Below are positions 1 through 9,762 of a DNA stretch of 51,483 bases, in pieces. The notes below the pieces were generated by a model, which saw only the letters and a list, made by a program, of their open reading frames with translations, was not told the DNA's origin and did no database searches. The translations under genes were made by a program, and so were the position numbers. Source of the DNA: Bacteroidales bacterium. GTDB lineage: Bacteria; Bacteroidota; Bacteroidia; Bacteroidales; UBA7960. Numbering within the stretch: position 1 is the first letter of the stretch; each line of letters starts with the position of its first letter. Where the stretch lies: contig PUOJ01000035.1 in NCBI GenBank assembly GCA_003552075.1, positions 1-51,483 of the forward strand. Direction: 5' to 3'.

Positions 1-2
1 AT

Positions 3-74
3 CTGAACCCCTTGCTGGGTAATGAAAAATACGTGGTGGCTGTAGATGCCCGGATCCGCATTGTCAAAACGTAA
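3..74 (+). CDS. C-terminal fragment of a CDS cut by the window edge; possibly ATP-grasp acyl-CoA synthetase-like (ends LNPLLGNEKYVVAVDARIRIVKT*)
   Basis: Open frame from position 3 to TAA at 72-74; NPL...VAVDARI resembles C-termini of ADP-forming acyl-CoA synthetases. Confidence 0.4.
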   Translation: MNPLLGNEKYVVAVDARIRIVKT

Positions 75-112
75 ATCAGAAGATTGTCAATCTTTATAAT
101 TGATCATTTTAG

Positions 113-1561
113 ATGGAGTCTGTAAGAATTGTCGTACTGGGATTATATGTCCTGATGATCATCTGGGTGGGCATACGTGGTTTCAAAGGGACCAAAACCT
201 TTAACGATTTTTATCTGGGCGGTGGCAAGGTGGGCCCATGGATGACCGCTTTTTCTTATGGCACAGCCTATTTCAGTGCGGTGCTGTTTATTGGTTTTGC
301 CGGCAATGTGGGCTGGAATTTTGGCTTCTCAGGCCTCTGGATTGCCCTTTTCAATGCATTGCTCGGCGTCCTGGTCGTCTGGTGGATGGTCGGCATGCGC
401 CTGAAAGATGCGGCGAGCGAATATGGGGCCTACACCATGCCCGACTTTTTGCTGAAGCGCTATCGTGCCCCTGAGCTCAAGCTGCTCGCCAGCCTGGTGA
501 TCTTCGTGTTCATGATCCCATACACTGCCGCTGTATTCATGGGGCTTTCTTATCTGTTTACTTCCAGTTTTCACATCGAATACTGGCACGCCCTGGCATT
601 CATGGGCTTCTTTACGGCACTCTACATGGTGCTTGGCGGTTACAAGTCTATGGCCCTGATCGACATGATCTTTGGCATCATCATGGCCGTGAGTGTGATT
701 ATATTATTTTTCAGCACGGTGGGCGAGGGGGGCGGTCTGCCGCAGATCACTTTTGCCCTGCAGGAAATCGATCCTGGTCTGACCCGTGCCGTGGGCCCGC
801 CGGGATGGTGGCCCCTGCTTTCCATGGTGCTGCTTACCAGCATGGCGCCCTTTGCCATGCCACAACTGATGCAAAAGTTTTATGCCATCAAGGACAAGTC
901 CACCATCAAACGCGGCATGATCGCATCCACGTTTTTTGCCATCCTGATTGGAGGGGTCGCTTATTTTATAGGGTCGACCTCGAGGATTTTTCTTACCCCG
1001 GAGTCGGCACCTGCTGCCTTTGATTTGCAGGGGAGACCAATATTTGACATCCTGATGCCGGAACTTCTGACCAACGTGGTGCCGGTTTCCCTGAGCGTCA
1101 TTATTCTGCTGCTGATACTCTCCGCATCCATGTCTACCCTGGCGGCCCTCGTGCTGGTATCAAGTTCCACGTTTGTCAAGGACTTCTTCCAGGGGTTTAT
1201 CAATACGGGCATCAAGGACAAGACCATGACCCTGATGATGCGCCTGATGAGCGCCCTTTTTATTCTCTTGTCGGTGGTGCTGGCCTATTTGAATATCGAC
1301 AGCATCGTAATGATCCTGGGTATCTCCTGGGGAGCCCTGGGTTCGTTTTTCCTCGGACCCTTTATCTGGGGTTTGTACAGCAAAAAAATGACCCGCGCTG
1401 GGGCAATCGCTTCGGGAACAGGTGGGCTGCTGGTATGCCTTGTGCTCTATGGGGCTGGATTGCCTTCTCCACAGGCAGGTACAATAGGCATGATCACCTC
1501 ATTGACCTTGAATCCGCTGGTCAGTATGCTCACCCGGCCCAATGAGGGTACCACTACCTAA
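113..1561 (+). CDS. Sodium:solute symporter (SSS) family transporter
   Basis: 482 aa, multiple hydrophobic helices, N-terminal NDFYLGGGKVGPWMTAFSYGTAYFSAV typical of the SSS family. Confidence 0.85.
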   Translation: MESVRIVVLGLYVLMIIWVGIRGFKGTKTFNDFYLGGGKVGPWMTAFSYGTAYFSAVLFIGFAGNVGWNFGFSGLWIALFNALLGVLVVWWMVGMRLKDAASEYGAYTMPDFLLKRYRAPELKLLASLVIFVFMIPYTAAVFMGLSYLFTSSFHIEYWHALAFMGFFTALYMVLGGYKSMALIDMIFGIIMAVSVIILFFSTVGEGGGLPQITFALQEIDPGLTRAVGPPGWWPLLSMVLLTSMAPFAMPQLMQKFYAIKDKSTIKRGMIASTFFAILIGGVAYFIGSTSRIFLTPESAPAAFDLQGRPIFDILMPELLTNVVPVSLSVIILLLILSASMSTLAALVLVSSSTFVKDFFQGFINTGIKDKTMTLMMRLMSALFILLSVVLAYLNIDSIVMILGISWGALGSFFLGPFIWGLYSKKMTRAGAIASGTGGLLVCLVLYGAGLPSPQAGTIGMITSLTLNPLVSMLTRPNEGTTT

Positions 1562-1595
1562 AAAATGTATGTCCAGTATCATAATCCCCAAGACC

Positions 1596-2870
1596 ATGTT
1601 GCACAGGTTTATCCTTCTGTTTTCTATCCTCTTATGTGTTGCCCAGCATGCAGTTGCCAGTGATGATCTGACGGTTGAAAGCGAAGCGCCCGACAGTTTG
1701 GAAGATGCTGGCTTTTCCATCAGTTTCCAGGGCTTTGTAAAGACAGACTACTGGGTAGACAGCCGCACGGTTGTAGCCGCGCGGGAAGACCTGTTTCTGC
1801 TTTACCCTTCCAGGGAAAGATTGGATGAGAAAGGCCGCGACATACATGGTGATCCTGTGTTTAACTTTTCAGCCATCACATCACGCGTGGCCACCCACAT
1901 TACTGGTCCGGATGCATTTGGCGCCAAGGTAAGCGGAGTGATTGAGGCCGACTTTTCCGGAGTTACTGACGCAGACATCAACGGGTTTCGTTTGCGCCAT
2001 GCCTATCTGAACCTGTCATGGGAACGTTGGGATCTGCTTCTGGGGCAATGGTGGCATCCAATGTTCTCTGCAGCAGTATTGCCTGATGTGGTATCGCTGA
2101 ATACCGGTGCCCCCTTTCAGCCATTCATTCGAAACCCCCAGGCCTCACTGACCTATCACCACGGTCAGTCCAGCTGGATCATATCAATGATTGGCCAGCG
2201 CGACAATGCCAGTGATGGTCCACATGGCGCGTCGCCTGACTATCTGCGCCATACGACCATCCCCAACTTTCACCTCCAATGGACCCGCAACCATCAACAT
2301 CTGACCACAGGCCTGGCCGCAGATTATAAAGTGATCCGTCCCCGGATGGAAACTGAAGGCGTCCTGGAAGATGATGCAAGCCTCTATACCGATGAACAAA
2401 TTGCTACTTATGCCTTTATGGCTTTCGGTGGTTTTTCGAGGGGTAAGCTCAACCTGAAAGCCAAAACCATCTATGGGCAAAACCTCAGTGAACACCTGAT
2501 GCTTGGAGGCTATGCTGAAAAGGAAATTGATGATGATGGATTCGTGCGCTATACACCCTTAAACCACCTGTCTTCCTGGTTCAATATGGTATATGGCGAA
2601 CGCTTGCGCGGAGGCTTGTACCTGGGTTATGCACGCAATCTTGGTGCAAGCGACGATGTGGAAGGCCGATATTATGGACGGGGCAGCGACATTGCCTACC
2701 TTTATCGCATATCACCTTCTTTGCGTTTTGCTTCCGGCAATGTGGAGCTTTGTGCTGAGCTGGAATATACAGCAGCTGCCTATGGCGAAACAGATCGAAG
2801 GGGTCGCGTGAAAGACTACCAGGAAGTGGGAAACACCAGGTTGCTTTTCACCGCCTTTTATTATTTCTGA
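1596..2870 (+). CDS. Outer membrane porin-like beta-barrel protein
   Basis: Signal peptide MLHRFILLFSILLCVAQHAVAS, alternating amphipathic strands, C-terminal aromatic YYF; follows the symporter directly. Confidence 0.65.
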   Translation: MLHRFILLFSILLCVAQHAVASDDLTVESEAPDSLEDAGFSISFQGFVKTDYWVDSRTVVAAREDLFLLYPSRERLDEKGRDIHGDPVFNFSAITSRVATHITGPDAFGAKVSGVIEADFSGVTDADINGFRLRHAYLNLSWERWDLLLGQWWHPMFSAAVLPDVVSLNTGAPFQPFIRNPQASLTYHHGQSSWIISMIGQRDNASDGPHGASPDYLRHTTIPNFHLQWTRNHQHLTTGLAADYKVIRPRMETEGVLEDDASLYTDEQIATYAFMAFGGFSRGKLNLKAKTIYGQNLSEHLMLGGYAEKEIDDDGFVRYTPLNHLSSWFNMVYGERLRGGLYLGYARNLGASDDVEGRYYGRGSDIAYLYRISPSLRFASGNVELCAELEYTAAAYGETDRRGRVKDYQEVGNTRLLFTAFYYF

Positions 2871-2905
2871 GAATTGTCCTGGCCTTGCCATTGTGATGCA
2901 TTGCA

Positions 2906-3155
2906 TTGCCCCTCCACGGTGCTCTTCTTACACTGCCCAGCACCTGCATACCCAGTATATGTCATCCAGCGCTCAGCGTCCATTCCCCATCGCACATTCT
3001 TCGTTTCACAACGCTCATTGCCCATTGCCTGCCGCCATTCTCCAATCGCTCACCGCCTGTGCTCAAAGCCTATCGCCGGGCAGTCATTGCCCATTGCACG
3101 TCGCCCAGCGCTCACCGCCCGGCACTTACCGCCAACCCCCACACTGCCTTGTGCC
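2906..3155. repeat. Degenerate 7-nt-phased repeat array (NNNNGCC type, e.g. CATTGCC CATTGCC TGCCGCC)
   Basis: GCC/GCN cores at 3020,3027,3034,3048,3055,3068,3075,3089,3096,3103,3110,3117,3131: spacing 7 or multiples of 7 with one 13-nt slip. Confidence 0.8.
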
Positions 3156-3266
3156 TTTGCAATCCTTAATATACACACGGGTGGGTCATCTATTTTTGGA
3201 ATTACGTCTTTCTTTTCATAAATTTATGCTATTGAAATCTGATCTATAATGAATGTAAAAACTTGA

Positions 3267-4379
3267 GTGATGGAAGACAAACTGGTGACCATAGCTACGG
3301 ATCATTACACGGCAGCAGAAGTATTAAAAGCGCGTCTTGAGGCGGCAGGGATCACCTGTTATCTGCGCAATGTACATCTGATTCAGGGTGCAGGCGCTGA
3401 AGGCGTGAAAATTCAGATCCATGAAGAAGACCTGGAGCAGGCATTGAGACTGATGAATGAATGGAAGGCGGAACAGGAAAGGGCTGAGATGAAAAACCGC
3501 CGTGAAGTGCGACGCATACTTGTCCCGGTGGATTTTTCCGAATATTCTAAAAATGCCTGTATGTATGCGCTGAACCTGGCACATAAGCTCAAGGCCGACA
3601 TTAAAATCCTGCATGTCTATTATGCGCCCATCGTTGACCTGGTGCCCATCACCGATGCTTACAGCATACAGGTCGACATGGACATTAACCTACGGGAGAT
3701 GGAGAGCAATGCGCGGAAAGGCTTGCTCAAGTTTGTCAATGAGGTCAGAAAGGAAGCGGCCAGCAAAGATATGGGAGAGGTGAAAATCGGCTACGCCCTC
3801 CGTGAAGGCATTACTGAGGACGAAATTGCCAGGATGGCTGAAGATTATAAACCTGGCATTATTGTATTGGGTACGAAAGGAAAGGGAGAGAAGCAGAGTG
3901 ACATCATTGGCAGTGTGGTGTACAGGGTACTTGACCGTACCAGGGTGCCGGTGCTTGCCATTCCCGAGCATTCATCTTACGATGCTTCCAAAGAGGTGAA
4001 AAACATCGCTTATGCCACTGAGTTTGACGACTCTGACTATGTGGCCATCCGCCGTCTGTTGTCGATTGTCTCCGGGTTTGAGGTCAAGATACACTGCATT
4101 CATTTATCGAAGACCCCCAGCAAGAGTTGGGATGAGGTCAAGATGGACTCACTGAAGAATTATTTTGCCAGGGTGCACCGGGGTGTTGAGGTGGAATGTC
4201 AACTGCTGGAGAGTGATGATGACATGACAGGGATAGAGTCTTTTGTGAAAGAGAAAGGCATCGATCTTTTTTCCATGGTAAACCGCAAGCGAGGCTTACT
4301 TGCCCGGTTGTTCAACCCCGGCATTACACGCAAGCTGATTTATGAAGGCACGATTCCGCTCCTGATCTTCCGGGCCTGA
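3267..4379 (+). CDS. DUF2007-like N-terminal domain fused to tandem universal stress protein (Usp) domains
   Basis: N-terminus MEDKLVTIATDHYTAAEVLKARLEAAGITCYLRN; Usp motifs ILVPVDFSEYSKNACMYALNLAHKL and IIVLGTKGKGEKQSDIIGSVVYRVLDRTRVPVLAIPE. Confidence 0.8.
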   Translation: MMEDKLVTIATDHYTAAEVLKARLEAAGITCYLRNVHLIQGAGAEGVKIQIHEEDLEQALRLMNEWKAEQERAEMKNRREVRRILVPVDFSEYSKNACMYALNLAHKLKADIKILHVYYAPIVDLVPITDAYSIQVDMDINLREMESNARKGLLKFVNEVRKEAASKDMGEVKIGYALREGITEDEIARMAEDYKPGIIVLGTKGKGEKQSDIIGSVVYRVLDRTRVPVLAIPEHSSYDASKEVKNIAYATEFDDSDYVAIRRLLSIVSGFEVKIHCIHLSKTPSKSWDEVKMDSLKNYFARVHRGVEVECQLLESDDDMTGIESFVKEKGIDLFSMVNRKRGLLARLFNPGITRKLIYEGTIPLLIFRA

Positions 4380-4470
4380 TAGGCTCCTGGTACGCTCTTG
4401 CCAACAGCGGTCTTACTTCCTTCTACGGCGCCCAACGCGTTACTATTATATATAAGTGGACGGCATCCGT

Positions 4471-5418
4471 TTACTTGATGGTCAGGCTCTCATTGAGCCA
4501 GTTCAGCAGATAGTCATAGACTTCTTCCTTGTATTTTTCGTGTAGCAGTTCATGCCTGCCCGGAAAGATTTTTAAGGACAGGTTCTGGAAGTTCTGCTGG
4601 AAGTAGTTTTTATGCAGCTTCACCGCGTCTTTCCCGAAGCGCCCAACCGGGTCTTCCTTGCCTGACATAATAAGCACCGGCAGGGTCTTGCGATAAGTGA
4701 TCAGGCTTTCTGCTGTCCGGGTTGCGGCGATGCCTTTTAATATGGCCTTAAAAAAGCCATTTGACAGGTAAAACCCACAATAGGGGTCCTGTTGATAAGA
4801 TACGACCTCATGCCTCACCGATGAGATCCACTCGTACATCGTGGGCCGCGGTTTGAAGTGTCTGTTAAAAGACCAATAAAACAGCCTGTTAAACCATTTG
4901 CTTTTATAGTCATGGCCTTCAAACAAGACCTTGATCCGCACCAGGTTCAGCGCCAGCATAAGGCCTATGTGGGGCATAACGAAGGAGCCGGAAAGGATCA
5001 ATCCCTGAATATACACCGGGTATAATGCGGTAAAATGTCTCGCCAGCAGAGAACCCATGGAGTGTCCAAAAATAAAAATCGGAATTTTGGGTTGTTCCTT
5101 GCGAATATGGGTATACAGGGCGCGCACGTTTTCAAGCATGCATTCCCAGCCCCTCTGCCGCGCAATCAGTCCTGTTTTTTCAGGGGCTCCTGCTGTTTTA
5201 CCTTGTCCGGGGTGATCACAAATATAGACGCTGTATCCCCGGCCTGCCAAAAAATGGGAGAACTGCTTATATCGTCCGGCATGTTCAGCCATACCCGTAA
5301 TGATCAGAACAATTCCCCTGGCTTCCTGTTGTTCCTGGTGGTACCCGGACACGTGAAACTTCTGATTGCTGGGGCTGTTCAGGTAAAAACTATCTTCCTT
5401 TACGGGTTGGCTTATCAT
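4471..5418 (-). CDS. Alpha/beta hydrolase (monoacylglycerol lipase-like)
   Basis: GHSMGSLLARHF nucleophile elbow, GRYKQFSHFLAGRGYSVYICDHPGQGKT; start taken at MISQPVKED. Confidence 0.75.
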   Translation of the reverse strand: MISQPVKEDSFYLNSPSNQKFHVSGYHQEQQEARGIVLIITGMAEHAGRYKQFSHFLAGRGYSVYICDHPGQGKTAGAPEKTGLIARQRGWECMLENVRALYTHIRKEQPKIPIFIFGHSMGSLLARHFTALYPVYIQGLILSGSFVMPHIGLMLALNLVRIKVLFEGHDYKSKWFNRLFYWSFNRHFKPRPTMYEWISSVRHEVVSYQQDPYCGFYLSNGFFKAILKGIAATRTAESLITYRKTLPVLIMSGKEDPVGRFGKDAVKLHKNYFQQNFQNLSLKIFPGRHELLHEKYKEEVYDYLLNWLNESLTIK

Positions 5419-5484
5419 GTTCGCACGATTTTTCCGACCTTTGTGCCATTCTTTAAACAGGCCAAATATAAACAATTAAGCAGG

Positions 5485-5910
5485 ATGCAGGAAGAAAAAC
5501 CCGATTTTGGCAAGCAGTTGAATCCCTTTCAGCGCTTTTTGTTTACCCTGGGGGGCTTAGCCAGTTTCGGACTGGGTTTTCTCGGTGTTTTTGTTCCCTT
5601 GTTGCCCACGGTCCCATTCCTGCTTTTGTCGGCCTATTGTTTTGCCAGGAGCTCCGAACGTTACTACCAGTGGTTGATCAACCACCGGTACTTTGGTGAA
5701 CACATATTGAATTATCGTGACCACCATGCCACTACGGCCCAGATAAAAAGGGGGACCATCGCCCTGCTTTGGATCAGCATTGGCATAACTGCGATTTTTG
5801 CCGTCAGCCTGTGGTGGATCAGGCTGATTCTCCTGATCATAGCAGTCAGCGTGACCATTCACGTGGCTTCGCTGAATACGGTGGCGAAAAAAAAACAGGG
5901 CCCTCCGTAA
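5485..5910 (+). CDS. DUF454 / YbaN family inner membrane protein
   Basis: FLFTLGGLASFGLGFLGVFVPLLPTVPFLLLSAYCFARSSERYYQWL is the family signature; start taken at MQEEKPDFG rather than the longer upstream ORF. Confidence 0.8.
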   Translation: MQEEKPDFGKQLNPFQRFLFTLGGLASFGLGFLGVFVPLLPTVPFLLLSAYCFARSSERYYQWLINHRYFGEHILNYRDHHATTAQIKRGTIALLWISIGITAIFAVSLWWIRLILLIIAVSVTIHVASLNTVAKKKQGPP

Positions 5911-5921
5911 GAAGGGCCCTG
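5887..5921 (-). terminator. Rho-independent terminator for the minus-strand FKBP gene, overlapping the 3' end of the convergent DUF454 gene
   Basis: CAGGGCCCT (5896-5904) / AGGGCCCTG (5913-5921) perfect 9-bp stem; A-run at 5887-5895 is a T-run on the minus strand. Confidence 0.75.
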
Positions 5922-6030
5922 CAAAATGCGTGTGCATTCAATTCCTGTTATTCATGCTTTTCATGAACAACGCAGGTTGGCGAAAACCACATGCTGTCCG
6001 GTCATTTCGGGCGGGCATGCCGTTTGCGAT

Positions 6031-6522
6031 CTATTCGGGCTTTACATATCCCTGCGTGATCTCTTCAGGTGTGGGCTCGCGGCGGCGCACCACTTCACCT
6101 TTGAAATGCAGATCCATGCCAGCCAGTGGATGGTTGAAGTCCATTTTTACCTTGTCTTCCCCAATATCCATCACCTTGCCACGATGTGGGTTACCTTCCT
6201 GATCTTCCATGTTGATGATGTTGCCTTCTACGAGCAGGTCTTCAGCCAGCTTGCCGTCAATCACAAAAATGCTCTTTGGCAAGTCTACGATGGCTTTATC
6301 GTTTACCTGTCCATATGCCTGATCCGCCTGGATGGTAAACTCAAAGGACTCATTCTCTTTTAAATCCTTTACGTTCTCCTCAAAACGCTGGTTCAGGCGC
6401 CCTACGCCAAATAAAAATTCAATGGGCTGATCTTTTTTTACCGTTTCCAGCACTTCTCCTTCAGGTCCTCCTTCTCGCAGCTCATAGGTGAGTGCGATAA
6501 CTTTGGGATCGGTTTGCGTCAT
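6031..6522 (-). CDS. FKBP-type peptidyl-prolyl isomerase, SlyD-like
   Basis: LTYELREGGPEGEVLETVKKDQPIEFLFGVGRLNQRFEENVKDLK...DQAYG; SlyD arrangement. Confidence 0.85.
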   Translation of the reverse strand: MTQTDPKVIALTYELREGGPEGEVLETVKKDQPIEFLFGVGRLNQRFEENVKDLKENESFEFTIQADQAYGQVNDKAIVDLPKSIFVIDGKLAEDLLVEGNIINMEDQEGNPHRGKVMDIGEDKVKMDFNHPLAGMDLHFKGEVVRRREPTPEEITQGYVKPE

Positions 6523-6690
6523 AATGTATGCTTGTTAGGTTTAAAAATGAACGGGATCATCCCATCAAAGGGAAAATCCCGAAACGACTTGATTTAACAT
6601 GCGAAGGTAAACAAAAATGATCTAAACTGCAAAAAATCAATAAGTTTTATTTTTTTGGCCGGAATATTTTTTGTTTTCCTGCGCATTATC

Positions 6691-6720
6691 TTGCCGGAAC
6701 ATAAAAATTTTGTATTTTTG
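6691..6720 (+). promoter_or_regulatory. Bacteroidetes-type sigma promoter for rpmG
   Basis: TTG (6691-6693), 19 nt, TATTTTTG (6713-6720), matching the -33 TTG / -7 TAnnTTTG consensus. Confidence 0.6.
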
Positions 6721-6750
6721 CGCTTCTGAAAACATAAAGTACGCACAGTC

Positions 6751-6939
6751 ATGGCAAAGAAAACGAAAGAAGCACGACACCAGGTGATTCTGGAGTGCAC
6801 AGAACATAAAAGCAGTGGAAAGCCGGGTACATCAAGGTATGTCACTACCAAGAACAAAAAGAACACGCCCGATCGTCTGGAGATTAAAAAATACAACCCC
6901 ATTCTTCGGAAAATGACCATTCATAAAGAAATCAAATAA
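6751..6939 (+). CDS. rpmG: 50S ribosomal protein L33
   Basis: [62 protein letters not shown]. Confidence 0.93.
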   Translation: MAKKTKEARHQVILECTEHKSSGKPGTSRYVTTKNKKNTPDRLEIKKYNPILRKMTIHKEIK

Positions 6940-6951
6940 AACTGAATTAGT

Positions 6952-7110
6952 ATGGCCAAGAAAGTAGTTGCAACCCTGAAAACCGGAACAGGTAAAGGAT
7001 TTGCCAAAGTCATCCGGATGCATAAATCTGAAAAGTCAGGTGCATATGCCTTTGAAGAAGAAATTGTTGATAGTGAGAAGGTGAAGGAATATCTTGCACA
7101 GAAGAAATAA
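6952..7110 (+). CDS. DUF4295 domain-containing protein
   Basis: Translated by hand: MAKKVVATLKTGTGKGFAKVIRMHKSEKSGAYAFEEEIVDSEKVKEYLAQKK*; located between rpmG and ftsY. Confidence 0.85.
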   Translation: MAKKVVATLKTGTGKGFAKVIRMHKSEKSGAYAFEEEIVDSEKVKEYLAQKK

Positions 7111-7262
7111 TCCGCCAAATGGATGACCCCTGCATGCACTGGTGAATGCACACCATATCACCCCTGAGCTTGCGGGACCGACAGGAAACTTTTCAGATCT
7201 GCTCCAATACCCTTGGTGCAGGTCTGTTTTTTTATGGTTATTATCCACCTAAATCAAATGCT

Positions 7263-8216
7263 ATGGGCCTCTTCGATATTTTTTCAAAAAACAAGGAGGA
7301 AAAACTTGACCAGGGCTTGCATAAGACCCGCAACAATTTTTTCTCCAAGCTGTCCAAGGCAGTGGCGGGCCGGTCAACGGTCGATGATGACGTGCTCGAT
7401 GACCTTGAAGAAGTCCTGATCAGTTCAGATGTAGGGGTGGCTACAACCATCAAGATCATTGAGCGCATAGAGGAGCGGGTTTCCAGGGATAAATACCTGG
7501 GGACGGAGGAGCTTAACCGGATCCTCCAGGAAGAAGTTACCGCCTTGTTGTATGAGAACGAAGCCAGTGATTTTACTGAGGTGATGTCAGAGAGTCAGGA
7601 GCGGCCATACGTGATCATGGTGGTTGGTGTGAATGGCGTGGGTAAGACCACGACCATCGGAAAGCTGGCGCATCAATTCAAGGCGGCAGGCAAAAAAGTG
7701 GTGCTGGGGGCTGCCGATACTTTTCGGGCTGCGGCAGTGGATCAGCTGACCATCTGGTCTGAACGTGCCGGGGTTCCATTGGTTAGCCAGGGCATGGGAG
7801 CAGACCCCGCTTCTGTTTCTTATGAAACGCTGGAGTATGCAAAGAGAGAGCACATGGACGTGGCCATCCTGGATACCGCTGGCAGGCTGCATAACAAAGT
7901 GAACCTGATGAATGAGCTCGGTAAAATCAAAAGGGTAATGCAAAAAGTCATTCCGGGCGCTCCACACGAAATACTGCTGATCCTCGACGGTTCTACCGGT
8001 CAGAATGCGTTTGAACAAGCCAGGCAGTTTACAACCGTGACCGAGGTAAATGCGCTGGCCATCACCAAGCTGGATGGCACTGCCAAGGGAGGTGTTGTTA
8101 TTGGGGTAAGTGATCAGTTCAGTGTGCCTGTGAAGTACATTGGCATAGGCGAGAAAATTGATGACCTGCAGATTTTTGACCGGGAGGCCTTCGTGAAAAA
8201 ATTGTTTCAGTCTTGA
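7263..8216 (+). CDS. ftsY: Signal recognition particle receptor FtsY
   Basis: GVNGVGKTTTIGKLAHQF, DTFRAAAVDQL, DTAGRLHNK, TKLDGTAKGG; start taken at MGLFDIFSKNKEEK. Confidence 0.95.
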   Translation: MGLFDIFSKNKEEKLDQGLHKTRNNFFSKLSKAVAGRSTVDDDVLDDLEEVLISSDVGVATTIKIIERIEERVSRDKYLGTEELNRILQEEVTALLYENEASDFTEVMSESQERPYVIMVVGVNGVGKTTTIGKLAHQFKAAGKKVVLGAADTFRAAAVDQLTIWSERAGVPLVSQGMGADPASVSYETLEYAKREHMDVAILDTAGRLHNKVNLMNELGKIKRVMQKVIPGAPHEILLILDGSTGQNAFEQARQFTTVTEVNALAITKLDGTAKGGVVIGVSDQFSVPVKYIGIGEKIDDLQIFDREAFVKKLFQS

Positions 8217-8260
8217 TTGACTGGTTTGTATTATTATAAGAAATCATTTGCAATAAACTT

Positions 8261-9577
8261 ATGCGCCCCCGCCCCCAAAAAGTCTCCGTCAATGTCATTA
8301 CCATGGGATGTTCGAAAAACGTGGTAGACTCGGAGAAGTTCATGGGACAACTCTCACCTGATCGATTTGTGGTTACCCATGATGGCAAGGCTCCTGCTGA
8401 TGTCGTGGTGATCAACACCTGCGGATTCATTCAGGATGCCAAGGAAGAGAGCATCGACACCATACTCGAATTGGTTGATGCAGCCAAAAACGGACACATT
8501 GGCGATGTTGTGGTAACCGGTTGCCTTTCTCAGCGTTATCGTGATGAGCTTAGCCGGGAAATACCTGAAGTGGCTGCCTGGTTTGGTGCCCGGGACCCTG
8601 AAGATTTGCTGGCATGGCTTCATGAGCAATATGATGCGGAAAGTGCCGAAAGGGTTGTGACTACACCCATGCATTATGCATACCTCAAGATCTCTGAGGG
8701 ATGCGACCGCACATGCGCTTTCTGCGCCATACCTGCCATCAGGGGAAACCATGTATCCGTTCCTGTTGCGACCTTACGCAGGGAGGCCTCAAGGCTGGCT
8801 GAAAAAGGAGTGAAAGAGCTGATCCTTGTGGCACAGGATTTAAGCTATTATGGGCTGGACATCAGCGGTCGCTCTGAACTTGCTGCCTTGCTGCGTGAAT
8901 TGTGCAATGTCGAAGGGATTGAGTGGATCCGCCTGCATTATGCTTACCCCAACAAGTTTCCGCTGGAAGTGCTTGACCTGATGCGCGAATCTCCCAAAAT
9001 CTGCAATTACCTCGACATCCCCCTGCAGCACATCAACGAGGGCTTGCTGCAATCTATGCGCCGCGGTCACGGTAAGGCCGAAGCACGCACGCTGCTCAGG
9101 AAGATTCGGGAAAAGGTTCCGGGCATAGCAATCCGGACCACCCTCATGGTCGGTTATCCCGGGGAGACGACGGAGGCTTTTCAGGAATTGCTTGATTTTG
9201 TAGATGAGATGCGTTTCGATCGCCTGGGCGTATTTACCTACTCGCCGGAAGAAGACACCCGCGCTTATGCGTTGGGCGATCCCATCCCGGAAGCGGAAAA
9301 ACAGCACAGGTCAGACATCCTGATGGAAAAGCAGGCCGGCATTTCACAGTCGTTGAATAGCGGCAAGCTTGGTCAGCGAATGAAGGTCATCATAGATGCA
9401 GAAGAGCCGGAATACTATGTAGGCCGCACAGCGCATGACAGTCCCGAAGTGGATAACGAGGTGCTGATCAAAAAGACCCGTTCGCTGCGAACGGGTCAGT
9501 TTGTAGAAGTAGCGATCACTGGTGCCGGTGTGTTCGAACTGTATGCCACCCCCGTGGATCCGCCGGACGGCTTATGA
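8261..9577 (+). CDS. rimO: Ribosomal protein S12 methylthiotransferase RimO
   Basis: MGCSKNVVDSEKFMGQL; radical SAM CDRTCAFCAIPAIRG; TRAM-like C-terminus. Confidence 0.94.
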   Translation: MRPRPQKVSVNVITMGCSKNVVDSEKFMGQLSPDRFVVTHDGKAPADVVVINTCGFIQDAKEESIDTILELVDAAKNGHIGDVVVTGCLSQRYRDELSREIPEVAAWFGARDPEDLLAWLHEQYDAESAERVVTTPMHYAYLKISEGCDRTCAFCAIPAIRGNHVSVPVATLRREASRLAEKGVKELILVAQDLSYYGLDISGRSELAALLRELCNVEGIEWIRLHYAYPNKFPLEVLDLMRESPKICNYLDIPLQHINEGLLQSMRRGHGKAEARTLLRKIREKVPGIAIRTTLMVGYPGETTEAFQELLDFVDEMRFDRLGVFTYSPEEDTRAYALGDPIPEAEKQHRSDILMEKQAGISQSLNSGKLGQRMKVIIDAEEPEYYVGRTAHDSPEVDNEVLIKKTRSLRTGQFVEVAITGAGVFELYATPVDPPDGL

Positions 9578-9762
9578 TCCCCGGGTGTTGACCTGATATA
9601 CCCTGGTGATTGTTTACCATATTTGGCAAGCCCACTTCAGGACGCGAAAGCTTTTTTTCGCTGCCCATGTGCTGCGTCTGCCTGCTTGTTATATGCTACT
9701 TACCCCGGCAGCTTAGGTACATGGTCACGGCACCCCATTTCCAATATCCTTAAGTATTATGA

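Noticed and set aside
2874-3249. Three overlapping ORFs of 115, 118 and 87 aa
   Set aside because: They coincide with the 7-nt GCC array, are low complexity and exist in all three frames; best explained as by-products of the repeat.
5035-5484. N-terminal half of the 291-aa ORF 5035-5910
   Set aside because: Antisense to the alpha/beta hydrolase gene; the DUF454 protein begins at 5485.
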